Assembly (NCBI RefSeq): GCF_052324685.1
Contig: NC_135222.1
Span: 1,724,203-1,788,202, forward strand
From: Brachyhypopomus gauderio
Lineage: Eukaryota > Chordata > Actinopteri > Gymnotiformes > Hypopomidae
Length of the DNA: 64,000 nucleotides
Direction of reading: 5' to 3'
Below the pieces are notes generated by a model that did no database searches, had not been told where the DNA came from, and worked only from the letters and a program-made list of their open reading frames with translations. This document shows positions 11,925 to 23,879 of this stretch, one piece after another (positions within the stretch are counted from its first letter, which is position 1; the number at the start of each line of letters is the position of its first letter). Both the position numbers and the translations under genes were made by a program.

Positions 11925-12944
11925 TAGGGATGCACCGATTCACGTTTTTCACTTCCGATACCCATTCAGGGTTGCAACTACATACTTTCTGAGGTGTATG
12001 CAAACATACTATCGGCGCCCCCCGCACTCCACCCCCCACCCCCACTAACTCAGCAAATAATTTTCTGGCATCGATTTGGCGCCCCCTCTAGTGCAGCGCC
12101 CCTATGGGCCGCATACGCTGCATACCCCCTTTTTGCGCCACTGTACCCATTCATATATCTGAGGCTTAGTATCGGCCGATACTGATCCGATACCAATGTG
12201 ATAGAGTAAAACAGTGCTGAATCGACTTAAAACATTTAATTTAAACACAGACATACTGAATTACAAGTTTATTGAAAACTCTGCACCACTATAGCACACT
12301 TAAACACATAAAAGCATGTAAAAACAACACAACTTGCATTTGTTCAGTCAGTGCAATTATGAATATAACATTGAATGTAAAATAATACCAAAGAACCTGA
12401 AACAGACAAAAACAATAGGTTCACAACTTTGGTCAAACATGAAAAAAATAAACTGCAAGAAACCTTTGAAATGGTTCAAGAATTCTAAATATCATTTAAA
12501 ATAAATAAGGAGATGAAATAAGAGAAACAGCAATACCTATGCGGCTAGTTTGCTAGCGCAGACATCACGCAGAGCACAAAGCATATAACGGCCAGAAATA
12601 TGTGTACTGTCTCTTTAAGGGAGCGAGTTGAGCGCGCGTATGGAATATTGTTTTTTTTTGGCTTTCTGCCGTAGACCGACTCAGACCACTGCTCTTTATT
12701 TTATTTCTGTAAGTAACGCATTCAATTCACCTCTCCTCTGTGTGCTTCGTGTTTCGCTCGTCTGTTAACTGTCCAAGTTCACTGTTCCGGGACAGAGTGG
12801 ATATTTAAGGTTGAACTAACTCCGAAAAGCGTTACAAGCATAGAATTAGACTGATTATATCTGTTTTTATGAATCGGTCACATTGTCACCGATACCCGAT
12901 CTAGAATTTTTTCAGATATTAATATCGGAATCGGTGCATCAATA
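11925..12944. mobile_element. hAT element, middle layer
   Basis: It begins TAGGGATGCACCGATTC and ends GAATCGGTGCATCAATA. A perfect 8-bp duplication, ATATTGAC, flanks it (11917-11924 and 12945-12952). The inner GATGCACCGATTC repeats are inverted copies of each other. The body is A/T-rich and has no transposase open frame that I can recognise. Confidence 0.88.
11967..12143. mobile_element. Short hAT-like MITE, innermost layer
   Basis: This 177-bp insert begins CAGGGTTGCAAC and ends TTTGCGCCACTG. Its 8-bp flanks are identical: TACCCATT at 11959-11966 and 12144-12151. The terminal repeats match only loosely, but the CAG...CTG ends and the 8-bp duplication fit hAT. Confidence 0.75.
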
Positions 12945-13366
12945 ATATTGACATATGTGCACATGTTTTACTTCCAAGCTCCGCGCCCCCCCTGTAATGG
13001 CTCCGCGCCCCACCTAGGGGGCGCGCCCGCCACTTTGGGAACCACTGGCCTACACGATGAACAGTCCGCCGGGCTAAGTTTTGTAACCACAGGGGGCGCT
13101 ATTTCACAGTACTGTATCTGTTCACACACACGAGCTCTTCACGAACGCTCCGTAAACGCTGATGCGCTTCTTTTTCTCGTTTTGCTGCTGTCCGCGTTCC
13201 AAAAGATGACAGACGCTTGTATTTACACTTTATCGTCTCTTAATTACATAAATGTACTTAAAGAGGAATGTTTACAGCATTTTACACGTGCCGACATTTG
13301 AGTAGTCTGGCTTACCATCCCTTCACTTTTACAAAATAATAATAAAATAATAATAATACATTTTAT

Positions 13367-13871
13367 TTATAAAGCACCTTTCATGAGACCCAAGGACACT
13401 GTACAATAAAAAATTAATAAAAATGTTACTATAAAATAATAAAGTACCAGCAAATGATTACATAAACAATTGCTCGCCCATGCTAGCTGATATAGATGAG
13501 TTTTCAGACTGATTTTGAATGACGGTAATGACTGACAGGTACGTAACTTTAACGGGAGATCATTCCAGAGTTCCAGAGACACTAAAAGCCCTGTCAACTA
13601 GAGTATACATTTTTGCAGATGGAACTGTTAAATGATGTGAGTTAGAGGAGCGTAAAGTGCGTGTCGGAATATAATTCTCTAAAAGGCTAGCCAGGTATGA
13701 GGGGGCAAGGCCATGACGAGATTTAAAAACCAGTACCAGTATTTTATACTGGACTCGCAACTGTACTGGCAGCCAGTGAAGATCCCTCAACACTGGTGTA
13801 ATGTGTTCCCGAGATCTTTCATGGGTCAATACCCTGGCTGCAGCGTTTTGGACAATAAAAATAAAAACCAT
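13367..13871 (-). pseudogene. L2-type LINE, 3' end of the reverse-transcriptase ORF
   Basis: The minus strand encodes the typical C-terminal block after the RT domain of fish L2-like LINEs: VQNAAARVL, HITPVLRDLHWLPV and FKISLKTHLYQ. There is one frame change near 13560-13590. The copy is 5'-truncated, as usual for target-primed insertion. An AAT/AATA-rich run at 13333-13366 is probably its 3' tail. The RT catalytic motifs are absent. Confidence 0.8.
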
Positions 13872-13899
13872 GAATGGGATGGACAGGTGAGCTTTTTAA

Positions 13900-14849
13900 C
13901 TGGTGTCACCAATTCTGACGGCTGCCAACGGAATATGTGACCCCACTGAATAGTACATTTCGTTTTTCAAATAGAATTGTTCTTAGGAAAAACTATAAAA
14001 AATAAGGAATTTTCTTCCTTTCAGTGCAATTCTGTTTTTCTTAAATAAACAGTGTAAAAAAATCACTCAACACAACTTATAATAAAATCTTCTGAGGTAG
14101 AGGGACGAGAAACCACAATACAACAAAATTAACACACTACAACAAATACTGTAAACTATTAAAGTCTTTTTTCAAGTCGAACAATACAAGAAAATAATAC
14201 AAAGAATAAGGAATTTCTTCCCTTCAGTGCACTTCTGGCTTTAAACAAAATAAAAACAATAAGTGAAAATTAAATAAAGTATAAATAAAGAAAGATTACG
14301 TGAAGGGCCAACTGCTACACTGTTGAGAACAAAGGATGAGAGGTTTTTAAGAACAGTATCATGTTCACATTTTTGGGTTTCAGTTAACTTAAGTGTTTAC
14401 CTGCAAGCAATTGTCAGTTTACTGTAAAACACTAAGAAAAAACCTTTTAAATAATCAAATGGTTCACAAATTATTAGCTGGCTCATTAGCTCTCATTTTA
14501 AAACTGAGCAATAAAAGTGTGCAGTTGCTTTCTAACATATTTATATGAAACTATATATTACATTTTCCCATTGATGTAGAAAGTGGGCGCGTTGCATGAC
14601 GGGATACAGTACACCACGACGAGGCTTTGAATATTCTGGTTGCATACTGCATACTGATTTGGGGCCCAATCAGTACGCAAGTATGTAGTAGGCTTTTTCG
14701 AATTTTAGTACATATTTACATCATAGTACAGTCTGTATGACGTACTTCTAAGACAAACAAAGCATAATTTATATCCCATTAGGAGTCTGTTCTGCTGGAT
14801 AAGGATCATTTACAGGTCTAACTCTGAATACGTACATTTACCTCTACAG
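13900..14849. other. Intergenic, no gene seen
   Basis: A/T-rich sequence. It contains two similar segments around GGAATTTCTTCCCTTCAGTG (about 14006 and 14207), that is, a roughly 200-bp-spaced direct repeat. A 14640-14740 stretch rich in GTATGTAGTA and ATACTGCATACTG probably belongs to an unclassified repeat. Confidence 0.5.
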
Positions 14850-16790
14850 AGAGTGAATTTGGTGAATCACCAGTACAGACAAAGATCAGAGTATCTGATA
14901 AATGCACTGGAAAAGGCTACTGGATAGGAATAACATACACAATAATATTTGCAATGTAATTCTAACATGTTTCAATTATTTTTTTCACTTAATAGGATTG
15001 TATTTCAATTTATCCCCAGAGATGGAGGTTATGAAGGCCCCAAGAACATCACTAGCAGTCAGGCAAAATGAAAAACTAGGGCAACAAGTCGCTCAGCATT
15101 TTCAGTTTTCAAAGGTCCAAGAGAAACACATTGTCATATAGTGTCAACACTAATTGGGAATGGGTTGACTGGGGTCATGCTTTGGGACATGTGCTCCCTT
15201 GAATTCCAAGTTCGTTTTCCAGGTGTACGGTCTGGGGGCAACACAGTGGGAGATATTCGACAGAACGACAAAAGCACTTGTGAAAGATGTTCTCAAAGGA
15301 GAAAATTCTTTGGTTTTCACTTGTGGAGTTACCAGTGGTGGAATAACGTTTACGTTTTTAGGTGAGGTTTTGTTTATGTGAGGTCTTGTCACGCAGCACA
15401 GCTCTTCTGCAATATAAAGGCATATTGCATGTTTTTCCCTCTTGATTTTTAAGGCCCGGAAGCTGATGGGGGGGATTCTGCTCACTCACTATTTTCTGAC
15501 GTGTTTCTGTGGCCATGAAAAAGCCTGCATGATAGTTAACATCAACCAGTGTGCTTCTATGTACAATGAAACCCTAAACATCTTCAGATTTTCTGCAGTG
15601 TCTCAAAAGGTCAGTCAGGCTACGGCATCCTCCACCACCTCCACACTTGCGTCGTCTTATTCATAGCAACCCCCACCACCTCCACACTGAGTAGCTGCAG
15701 AATAGCAGATTAGCATCTGTTGTTGGAGAAAGAAGGAGCTAAAATGAGACTAGAAATACTTAAGAATGTAATCAACAAAACTCTTAGTGGCTTGGCAGCC
15801 ACTAGTCCTGCTGACGACACCACCAAAATGATTATCACGGTAATATACCTCAGTGACCTATACCTGTAATCAGAACATCTTTTGTTTTGGTGACCTCTTT
15901 TATTTATATGATAGCCAGGTAGTTTCTGTTTCTGTCGTTTAGTCCAAAATGGAGTGTCTGGACGGGATGACGGAAGTGTTGCAGGACAACCTGGCTGAGA
16001 TAAAGCGAGATGCTGAGGTGACGCACACGTGTCTGGGGAACACAACCAGGTCCCCTGGGGTGGTCAAAAGCCCGAGGGCACTCCTGGACAAAATAGTGGA
16101 GGAACTTCTTGCAGGGTTCGTACGGTCATGAAAAACCTGGAAAAGTTATGGAATTTGAAAATAGCAATTTCCAGGCCTGGATAAGTTTTGGAAAAATAAA
16201 AAATACTCAAATGTTTTGGAAAAGTCATGGAAATTTGCTTGACACAATAAATGTATGTTGTTCTGATAACCGGAAGAAAAAATTAATAAATATAATATAG
16301 CCATTTTTTTTCATTGTGCGGACCGCTAACGTAACTTCACACATTAGTTCACTGCGTTAGCGTCGGACTCCAAGCGGAGCTGTAGATTGTACTTTGATGT
16401 AAATCAGCATAATGCTGGTAAATGCCGATTAAACAATGACTGCTTCAGTTGGACAAATACAAGCTATGGCTTGTGAAAGACAAGGACACGGGGCGTGCAA
16501 AATGTGCACGGTTAACGATGGGGTTAGAGACTGAAAAGTCCGTCATAAAGCAGTTTTCGTCGTTAAGCGCGACCCTAGATTTAGATACGTTTTGATCGTA
16601 AACACAGTATAGAAAAAAAACTAACGATGTCCTCGTGCGTACAACGCGAGAAAGAGCGATCGTGTTGCCGAGATGGGCTGCAGTGGAGCCTGTGCTGCCT
16701 CAGCTTATCGTACACAACACTCCACAACACTCCACTGTGCTGCCACTGCTCCTCCGTGCACGCGCGAAATAAAAAAAAAAGTAGGTCGTA

Positions 16791-18408
<1,618 letters not shown>

Positions 18409-18939
18409 TAACTCCGGTTTATATTGATATTGAAAATACGGTAAATGTTTATTTTTTCAATTAAACCACGTGGCTTGTCATTAATTTATGATATACTGTG
18501 GAATTTTGGCCTGGATTTTTTCTTATTTTTCATGTCTACACATATGTTTAGAGAATGTATAGTCATTAAAATTTGCCTCAAAGTCATGGAAAAGTCATGG
18601 AAAAGTCATGGAAATTGATTGTCAAAAAAGTGTATGAACCCTGTTCTTGAACGCCAGAAGCTCCTGGGCACCAAAACTGAAGGTGCGTTTCCTCGCTCTG
18701 GTGAACTTCGAAGCACGCTGGTGTTTTGCCTGTCTGACTGAAGTGTCGACCTCATTTCAGAAATGGAAACAGTGCTCACAAAAACCTGCGACCAGCTACT
18801 GGAAGCCCACAAGGTTGGTCTTGTGCACAGCATAATGTGTCATTACACATTATAATAGCATTTCTATGTGTTTACTAACCCCTTTCTGCAGCCGGTCAGC
18901 GTGGATGCTGCCCTGAAACATCTCTCCGTGGAGATATGA

Positions 18940-20463
18940 GATGTGGTTCTCCTGCAGCAGATGGGCACATCAGCTCTTCATTTTATCCCAGTCATCACAC
19001 ATCTGCGTCTCCAGCCTGTAACCATACCATACAAACTGCTGTGCTGATACTGTGTTCGGCCAACCGTTTCATCTTTTTCCTGGCAAATCGTCATGAGCTC
19101 CTTATACTTCACAACCTGATTCTCATAATTCTATGAGAAAAATAATTAATAAACAAACCACGGGGTAAAAAAAAATCAACATGGCAGGCAGAGTGGGTGG
19201 CATTAAACCTAATGCGTCGGATCACCCTGTCGTCCCCCTTAAGGTCACGGCCCTGACTGGAGGCGTCTAGGAGCTGAGAGGGAAGCGACATGACACGGAG
19301 GGGGAGAGGGACTGAGCTCTCAGCGCCCTGTGGAGTCAAGAGCAAATCATAGTGCAGCCGAGGACTGTGAGCGCCGTTCATTCAGTCTGGTGATCTTTCA
19401 AACAGGCTTCCTGCGTGTTTTCTCATTGCTTTTTCCATGTCGTCCACATGAGCAAGTTTGGTCACAACAAACTCTCCAGAAATACCAAGAGATGTGTCAG
19501 CATGAGCACTTTAACACAAACATCCCACAGTGCAGCAGTACTAGTGCTGAGACCTTGAGAAGGAGCTGATGATTGTAGAGACGCCTTCTGCTTTAGACCT
19601 CTTGAGCCGGTGCTGTCATGCAGTGTGCTCTAGTATGTGAAATAAGGGAAGAAAACCTCAGCTGGCGTTTGATCTTTTTATAGCTTACATTTTGGATTAT
19701 TTGTATCACCTGTATGAAAATCTTGGTAAGGTATTTGTCTGTGTCCATTTCCTTTTTGCACCATTAACTTAACCACACATTTACATTATTTATACTGAAC
19801 ATATGTAAATTGCAGAGTGATATGATTTGCTTGTAATTTGAACGCAAAAGAGGAAGTATGGGGATAAATATATACCTAAAAGTATCTTCGCCTAAATTAC
19901 TCAGTATTAATAATTATTAATACTCAGGTACAAAGAATTGTATTTTTTGTGATAGAGTTTATGCTAATGTATGTTTCTGCACCATAACTGCGATTAGACA
20001 CTGTATTCCATTTTACACTGACCTGAATTTGTGAAGATTAAACCAATACATTAAAATGTGCAGAAACCTCACTGATTAACAATGAATATGTACTCTTTAA
20101 GATCAAAATATAAATTTCATTTTGAAATATAATTATTAAATTTTGATAATAATAACGTGCAATCATTCCAAACTAATAATTACAGTACTCAATTAAATGT
20201 ATAAAGATATGATATGATATGCTACATCCACAGCAATTTAATGGATAGGACTGCAGCGGAACCTTGTTCCTCAATTCAGTTTCCCGGATGGCGAGACTGA
20301 CATCACGCTGCTCAGCCAATAGAAGCGGTCCCGCTAAGCTAAGCCTCAACTCTAGCCTGGTACGGAGCAGGTTAGTTCAAACGTATATGTTGCTGTAGTA
20401 ACAGCACGTGACAGATATGCAAATCACGTTTTTAAAGCAGGACGCAGTATTTATTTTAATCTA
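18940..20463. other. Intergenic, no gene supported
   Basis: Mostly A/T-rich. Short open frames around 18936-19569 show no recognisable domain. The minus strand near 19060-19130 reads briefly like coiled coil (KYKELMTICQEKDE), possibly a displaced kinesin-like exon, but without a supporting neighbour. From 19600 to 20460 I see nothing. Confidence 0.5.
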
Positions 20464-20544
20464 TAGGCCCTTTTCACACTTCCGCATTTTTTCTTCCGGA
20501 AGCTCTCGTTGCAGGGTAAAGTTACTTCCGTTACACATTAAACA

Positions 20545-21651
20545 ATGGCAGAGTCCAATAACAAGAGCTTTTGCAGTGCACCAGGGTGCTCGATCTCGAA
20601 GCAAAAACAGTCGTATCTCAGTTTCTATGGTTTTCCGGCTGACGACGAGCAGAAAAGAAAATGGGTTTGTGCAATTAGGAGGGATGAAGGGGAAAACTTT
20701 GTGATACGGAGCATCTTTGTGTGTAGCCAGCATTTCACTGCTGCAGACTACATAGCAGGAAGCTCGCGGCTAAAAGTTGGTGCTGTTCCCTGTTACTGTT
20801 ACTGTTCCCAGTACTGTTACTGTTCCCAGCCGGTTTCAGTGGAACAGTTGCTGTCCGCGTTTGAAAGATCAAGCTCTCGGCTGGGAGTACACGTACGTCC
20901 GCTAGCATCTAGCTGTTACCCGCTAGCATCTAGCCCCGGTTCGCTAGCTTCTAGCCCCGGTCCGCTAGCATCTAGCCCCGGTTCGCTAGCATCTAGCCCC
21001 GGTTCGCTAGCATCTAGCTCCGGTTCGCTAGCTTTTAGCTTCGGTTTGCTAGCTTTTAGCTCCGGTTCGCTAGCTTTTAGCTCCGGTTCGCTAGCTTCTA
21101 GCCGTCATCCGATAGCTTCTAGCCCCGGTTCGCTAGCATCTAGCCCCGGTCCGATAGCATCTAGCCCCGGTCCGATAGCATCTAGCCCTGGTTCGCTAGC
21201 ATCTAGCCCCGGTTCGCTAGCATCTAGCCCCGGTTCGCTAGCATCTAGCTTCGGTTCGCTAGCTTTTAGCTCCGGTTCGCTAGCTTTTAGCTCCGGTTTG
21301 CTAGCTTCTAGCCCCGGTTCGCTAGCTTCTAGCCCCGGTTCGCTAGCTTCTAGCCGTCATCCGATAGCTTCTAGCCCCGGTTCGCTAGCTTCTAGCCGTC
21401 ATCCGATAGCTTCTAGCCCCGGTTCGCTAGCTTCTACCCGTGATCCGATAGCTTCTAGCCCCGGTTCGCTAGCTTCTACCCGTGATCCGATAGCTTCTAG
21501 CCCCGGTTCGCTAGCATCTAGCTGTGATCCGATAACTTCTAGCCCCGGTTCGCTAGCATCTAGCCGTGATCCGATAGCTTCTAGCCCCGATCCGATAGCT
21601 TCTAGCCCCGGTTCGCTAGCTTCTAGCCGTGATCCGATAGCATCTAGCTAG
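20545..21651 (+). CDS. THAP zinc-finger protein with 7-residue Ser/Pro/Gly/Leu repeats
   Basis: A single open frame of 368 codons. Residues 1-82 form a THAP (C2CH) DNA-binding domain: Cys10 and Cys15, then Cys60 and His63 in FVCSQHF. Conserved Pro31 and Trp40 are present, and GAVP closes the domain as in other THAPs. Residues 83-110 hold CYCYCSQ repeats. From about residue 121 to the end the protein is a tandem array of seven-residue units, mainly SSPGSLA, with variants SSRHPIA, STRDPIA and FSSGSLA. The array is a 21-bp minisatellite translated in frame. The stop codon (TAG) arises within the repeat motif TCTAGCTAG. No nuclease domain follows. The start ATG lies just after the left TIR. Whether it is expressed is unknown; it could equally be a chance open frame through a minisatellite. 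Confidence 0.65.
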   Translation: MAESNNKSFCSAPGCSISKQKQSYLSFYGFPADDEQKRKWVCAIRRDEGENFVIRSIFVCSQHFTAADYIAGSSRLKVGAVPCYCYCSQYCYCSQPVSVEQLLSAFERSSSRLGVHVRPLASSCYPLASSPGSLASSPGPLASSPGSLASSPGSLASSSGSLAFSFGLLAFSSGSLAFSSGSLASSRHPIASSPGSLASSPGPIASSPGPIASSPGSLASSPGSLASSPGSLASSFGSLAFSSGSLAFSSGLLASSPGSLASSPGSLASSRHPIASSPGSLASSRHPIASSPGSLASTRDPIASSPGSLASTRDPIASSPGSLASSCDPITSSPGSLASSRDPIASSPDPIASSPGSLASSRDPIASS

Positions 21652-21747
21652 AAAAGAGCAAGCTCTCGGCTGGCAGTACACCACGAACATCTACTAGTCG
21701 AGAGTTTGCTCTTTCAAATGCGGACAGCAACTGTTCCACTGAAACGG
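20830..21747. repeat. Inverted duplication bracketing the minisatellite
   Basis: The sequence GTTTCAGTGGAACAGTTGCT at 20833-20852, with its neighbours through about 20890, recurs in reverse complement at about 21690-21747. The left segment AAGCTCTCGGCTGG (20870-20883) also recurs directly at about 21659-21672. The array therefore sits in the loop of a roughly 60-bp-arm hairpin. Confidence 0.85.
20906..21653 (+). repeat. 21-bp minisatellite (GCATCTAGCCCCGGTTCGCTA unit)
   Basis: About 35 units of 21 bp each carry CTAGCCCCGGTTCGCTAGC or a variant with GATCCGATAGC. In the 3' third the array changes to a 42-bp higher-order repeat in which SSPGSLA units alternate with R(H/D)PIA units. Related partial units recur at 21760-21800. 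Every unit holds a short palindrome, GCTAGC or a close variant. Confidence 0.95.
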
Positions 21748-21937
21748 CTCTGAAACTAGTTGTGATCCGCTAGCATCCAGCTCTGCTCGGTAGCATCCAG
21801 CTCTGACCATCACTCTGCTGTCGACTATATTGGACACTGAATAAACAATAACACGTAATAACTTGGTGTGTGTCATGAACTTTATTGATACTGATGTAAA
21901 CCAGACAATCAATAGCTGACGTCCCTTGGCTTGCTAA

Positions 21938-22271
21938 AGCTGGGCGTACACTGTACGATATTTTAAATCGTGTACTCAGCTCCAGCTCAAACTACGACTA
22001 AATCGCAGGGAGAGTCGGCTCGTGGAGCTGCTTCAACAGTGAGATACTCTCACGAGGAGCGATTTGAATTTCAAACATGTTTGATATTCTTGCGACGCTG
22101 CGATTTCTGATCGAGAGTTGGTCGTGAGGTGTGAATCGCTCCTCGTTTACCTGTGTAAACTATACGATGCACGACACGCGATTGAGCTGAAACTCAGCCC
22201 GATCGCAAAAATAGACGCACGAGTGAAAAATCGGCTGAAAATGGGCCAAAAATCACAGTGTACGCCCAGCT
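21938..22271. mobile_element. Harbinger-like MITE
   Basis: It is 334 bp with inverted ends AGCTGGGCGTACACTGT and ACAGTGTACGCCCAGCT. TAA occurs on both sides (21935-21937 and 22272-22274). A 3-bp TWA duplication is characteristic of PIF/Harbinger elements. No coding sequence. It lies within the THAP unit at 20464-22684. Confidence 0.82.
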
Positions 22272-22684
22272 TAACCTAGCTAGATATTGTTAACTAAAGC
22301 TGTCAGTATCATTTGTAATATAATATATATCATAATAATATAGACTGTTTTACCACTCCGTAGGATGACTAATGGAACCAGCTATACCTTAAATAATAGT
22401 TAGTTACCTAGCTAGTGCTAGCTGGTGTCAGCTTACCCTGGTATAAGTGAATAAATTATTCTACAAACAATTTGTAGCCTCTATTTAACTTGGAACCGTT
22501 CGTTGTTGAATGTTCTCCAACAATACTGGAAACGTATTTAAAATTCAGTCTCGGCAGCGACGACAGGGATGAAGTAAACACACGCTCCATGCTGAGGTGA
22601 ATTGACAACAACTATCTTCTGCGAGTACCGGAACTTGTTTTACCCGGCGGTGACGTATTTCCGTTTTGTTGTGAAAAGGGCCTA

Positions 22685-23879
22685 TTGATTACAGGACACA
22701 CGATTATAAAGGAGTGCGTGTATAAAACATAGTGTGTGTATAAAACACATATAGTATATAAACCTAAAATGTTTATGTATTTTTTTTACTTTTTACCCCA
22801 GACCCGAAGATCAAACAGGAATAAAAAAATCACTCACGCACAGTCACTCTCATTGAAAATGAATGACTTCCGGTCGCCGTGTCGCTCTCGTCGCCGACGA
22901 CGAGGATGAACGTCCGCTGTGGTATCCTGCAGATCCCCGACGGAACATCAACTATCTGTGTATTGTTTTGACGACATTTCCAGTCTATGATCACGTGATT
23001 TAATTTCTTGGAAAAAATGCTTTTGTAAAGCTTTTTATGTGCTTTAGATGTTGAAAGGTGTACATGCCTTAGTAATGCAGTTTAATATAAATTGGAACGA
23101 TTTGTTTTGGCTTCTTGAAAAACACGACACATAGCTACTGAAGTTTGTGATAAGGCACCGACTAAGTGGAGTCGGAAAGATGTTTATTCAGTTGGCCATA
23201 CGCCAATGTACAGGTACAAATTTGCGTGACATATAAAATGTCATGGAACTGCTTGCAAGAGACAAAATTGAACCAAAAAAGTAAGTAAAGTGTTGTTAAA
23301 ATGAAGAGCAGTTTTATCGAGTGATTAATTGGTCGCACGTTATAACGTAGAGCTCTGTTAAACCATGACATAGGCTATTTAAAATGAAATTGTTATACCG
23401 AATGTTCTTAGCGTACGTATAAAGATATTCCATAGTCTGAGTTTTAAAACGTAACCAGAAACATTCTCAGTATTTTTGATTATTCATTTCTAACCTTGGA
23501 CTTTTCCCATATGAGAGTGCTGACAGTGCGCTTAGGGCTTAAAGAAAAAAAATCAAAACGCATAAATGTAAACAGCTTCAGTGGGACTTAGAAACTTCAC
23601 ACTGCACTTCCATTCTTGTATGAGGAAAAATTTATCATCTTCCTCATTTTGAGAATAGTCCTGTCACATGGAAATGTGTATGCTATAAAAGACTACTGCC
23701 TGTTATAAATGTTTTTATGACTGATAAAGTTGTAAGGTTGCACTAGGTCGCAACCAGAAGAAGAGCAGCCTGGCGAGCTGTATTCGGCTGTTCCTGTTAA
23801 AAGCACCAGCGTTGATTTAAACTGATCGGCAATAACCTGTTAAACAGCTGCTGGGTGTCTGTTTCGGTGTAGAAACACC
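22685..23879. other. mcoln2 upstream region
   Basis: There is no recognisable coding sequence. The first part has GT/TA-rich repeats (GTGTGTATAAAACA, about 22710-22750). A GC-rich patch at 22867-22960 contains CGTCGCCGACGACGAG. The mcoln2 5' UTR is probably just upstream of 23880, but its start and promoter cannot be placed. Confidence 0.4.

Larger units (their letters stand above)
11850..13047. mobile_element. hAT element, outer layer of a three-level nest
   Basis: Termini CAGTGGTTCCCAAA and TTTGGGAACCACTG are perfect inverted repeats. They are flanked by a perfect 8-bp duplication, GCCTACAC (11842-11849 and 13048-13055). Its own body is only about 180 bp once the inner element is removed, so it is a short non-autonomous hAT. 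C-rich stretches next to both ends (GCCCCCC, CGCGCCCC) belong to it. Confidence 0.92.
20464..22684 (+). mobile_element. TIR-bounded unit carrying a THAP-minisatellite gene
   Basis: The ends are TAGGCCCTTTTCACA (20464-20478) and the exact inverse TGTGAAAAGGGCCTA (22670-22684). They enclose a THAP-domain reading frame, a long minisatellite, an inverted duplication and a small MITE. The target duplication is ambiguous; a TA is possible because the ends are TA-palindromic. THAP domains occur in P-element-like and other transposases as well as in host regulators (known). No transposase core is visible, so this is either a non-autonomous element that keeps only the DNA-binding part or a gene captured between TIRs. 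Superfamily unassigned. Confidence 0.7.
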
